Below are positions 63,263-64,000 of a stretch of 64,000 nt of DNA, in pieces; the first letter of the stretch is position 1, and each line of letters starts with the position of its first letter. The DNA is from Gammaproteobacteria bacterium (GTDB lineage: Bacteria > Pseudomonadota > Gammaproteobacteria > Pseudomonadales > Azotimanducaceae_A). Both the position numbers and the translations under genes were made by a program. Below the pieces are notes generated by a model, which did not search any database, was not told where the DNA came from, and worked only from the letters and a program-made list of their open reading frames with translations. The stretch lies in the NCBI GenBank assembly GCA_012960755.1, contig DUAT01000105.1, positions 25,548 through 89,547 of the forward strand, read 5' to 3'.

Positions 63263-63932
63263 AAGCCAGCTCCGGGGATTCAGACGCAGCTATCCGAGTG
63301 AGTAAGAGAGCTTTGCACATTGATCAGCTGAACAAACAGAGACGCAGTGGCACTTCCCAGCGGGTAACGAAGGTGTTTTTGAAGCGCAGCTCCTATCCGC
63401 TAAGGCTGCTATCGGCACCTGTACAATAAGAGTCGTGGTCGCGAGCGACCCGGCAGACGGGACAACTGAGCTGATTGAAATATTTAACTGGGTCGGGGAG
63501 CGGGTGCCGGAACTCGTTCGCCGTGAAGTTAACGAGCAGCATCAGCTGGTCGCCGAATTCCGCCGCAGAAAAGCCGGAGGCTCGCGTCCAGCCCAAAGCA
63601 GGAATATCGAAGGCGGCTCGCTGCGCATTCAACAGCCCGTCAGTTTTGTGCCGCCTCACTTCAGATCGATTCGACCGGGTACAAGGAGCCCCTGAGGCCA
63701 GACACAGCAAATAGGGAGTAGTTTTGAGTAGCTTCAACTACCTAGCGGATTTCTAATTGTAGAAGGTGAATATGATTATCGATACATGGATCGACTATTT
63801 AGGCTCAATATAAAAAGTATGGGATTAAAGAGTGACAACATCACAATTTGGGAACAGAACGGAATAGAGTTTTACTACCCGATGTGATCGGTAAAAGTGT
63901 CACCCATGTGACCGGGTAGGACCCTTTGTTTA
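63263..63932. other. Gene-poor tract with no recognised gene
   Basis: About 670 bases before the tRNA. Both strands are open between roughly 63393 and 63737, but neither product (for example the minus-strand KTTPYLLCLASG type) resembles a protein I can name with confidence. The final part holds TGTCACCCATGTGACC at about 63898-63913, an imperfect hairpin similar to sequences at some insertion-element ends. No intact transposase is present. It reads as decayed mobile or foreign DNA. Confidence 0.4.
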
Positions 63933-64000
63933 TGGTGCCGGAAAGAGGACTCGAACCTCCGACCAATTGCTTACGAAGCAACTGCTCTTAAGAGCCAAAC
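63933..64000 (-). tRNA. tRNA-Thr(CGU), partial (5' end beyond the window)
   Basis: On the minus strand the sequence gives a D-arm (GGCTC...GAGC), an anticodon stem GTTGC/GCAAT around the loop TTCGTAA (anticodon CGT), a T-arm GGAGG-TTCGAGT-CCTC, and an acceptor end TTCCGGCACCA with CCA encoded. The 5' acceptor strand lies beyond position 64000. The CGU anticodon reads threonine ACG codons. Confidence 0.9.

Noticed and set aside
63393..63737. Minus-strand 114-codon frame before the tRNA
   Set aside because: Its start is TTG without a ribosome binding site, the other strand is equally open, and I cannot place the product in a family with confidence. I left it in the unassigned tract.
63898..63920. 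Insertion-sequence end (TGTCACCCATGTGACC)
   Set aside because: A short resemblance only: no second end, target duplication or transposase in the window.

Overview
The window looks like about 64 kb of chromosome from a free-living, probably marine gammaproteobacterium. Three things point there: the nadC / ampDE / aceEF neighbourhood known from enteric bacteria, a MetR regulator with a MetR-type box, and GspA/GspB, AmpG, YajQ and exonuclease I of gammaproteobacterial type. A SAM-II riboswitch and a CIRCE element on groES argue against the enteric branch. The species cannot be named from the sequence. Most of the window is ordinary core and accessory genome. No phage, intact insertion sequence or CRISPR array was seen.

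Layout. 1-2.8 kb: membrane protein, a 28-aa overlapping ORF, a PNPOx-family flavoprotein, a strongly predicted ncRNA gene, and metR. 2.8-7.6 kb: HD phosphohydrolase, then a GT4 glycosyltransferase / methyltransferase / alpha-alpha-toroid protein set with a convergent second methyltransferase. 7.6-16.6 kb: moaB-moeA, msrA, purC, a riboswitch-controlled cystathionine gamma-synthase-family enzyme, M18 aminopeptidase, and a citrate synthase-like enzyme divergent from a LysR regulator. 16.6-26.3 kb: osmoprotectant-type ABC transporter, sbcB, DASS carrier, zinc peptidase lipoprotein, gspAB. 26.3-33.5 kb: oxidoreductases, an amidohydrolase, a kinase-fold protein and an MFS carrier.

33.5-45.1 kb is the core block: groES-groEL (CIRCE-controlled), an alkyltransferase-like protein, ampG, yajQ, aceF-aceE-ampE-ampD on one strand, then a retropepsin-like protease and nadC. 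The three Amp proteins cover uptake (AmpG), cleavage (AmpD) and sensing (AmpE) in muropeptide recycling. 46.5-52.5 kb is a two-armed accessory cluster: amidohydrolase, ABM-domain protein and beta-propeller on one arm; NTF2-like protein, second ABM-domain protein and molybdopterin oxidoreductase on the other. It is probably catabolic, substrate unknown; moaB-moeA elsewhere in the window supply steps of the cofactor it needs.

52.5-61.4 kb: a lipoprotein, a frame-disrupted diguanylate cyclase, several small envelope or basic proteins, two ECF sigma modules on either side of a frame-disrupted MFS gene, and a thioesterase. 61.4-64 kb is decayed sequence: a broken TPR gene, a truncated TIR domain, a 24-bp perfect palindrome and a short basic ORF. 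It ends in a tRNA-Thr(CGU) cut by the window edge. Several disruptions lie in homopolymer runs, so some may be sequencing errors rather than true pseudogenes.
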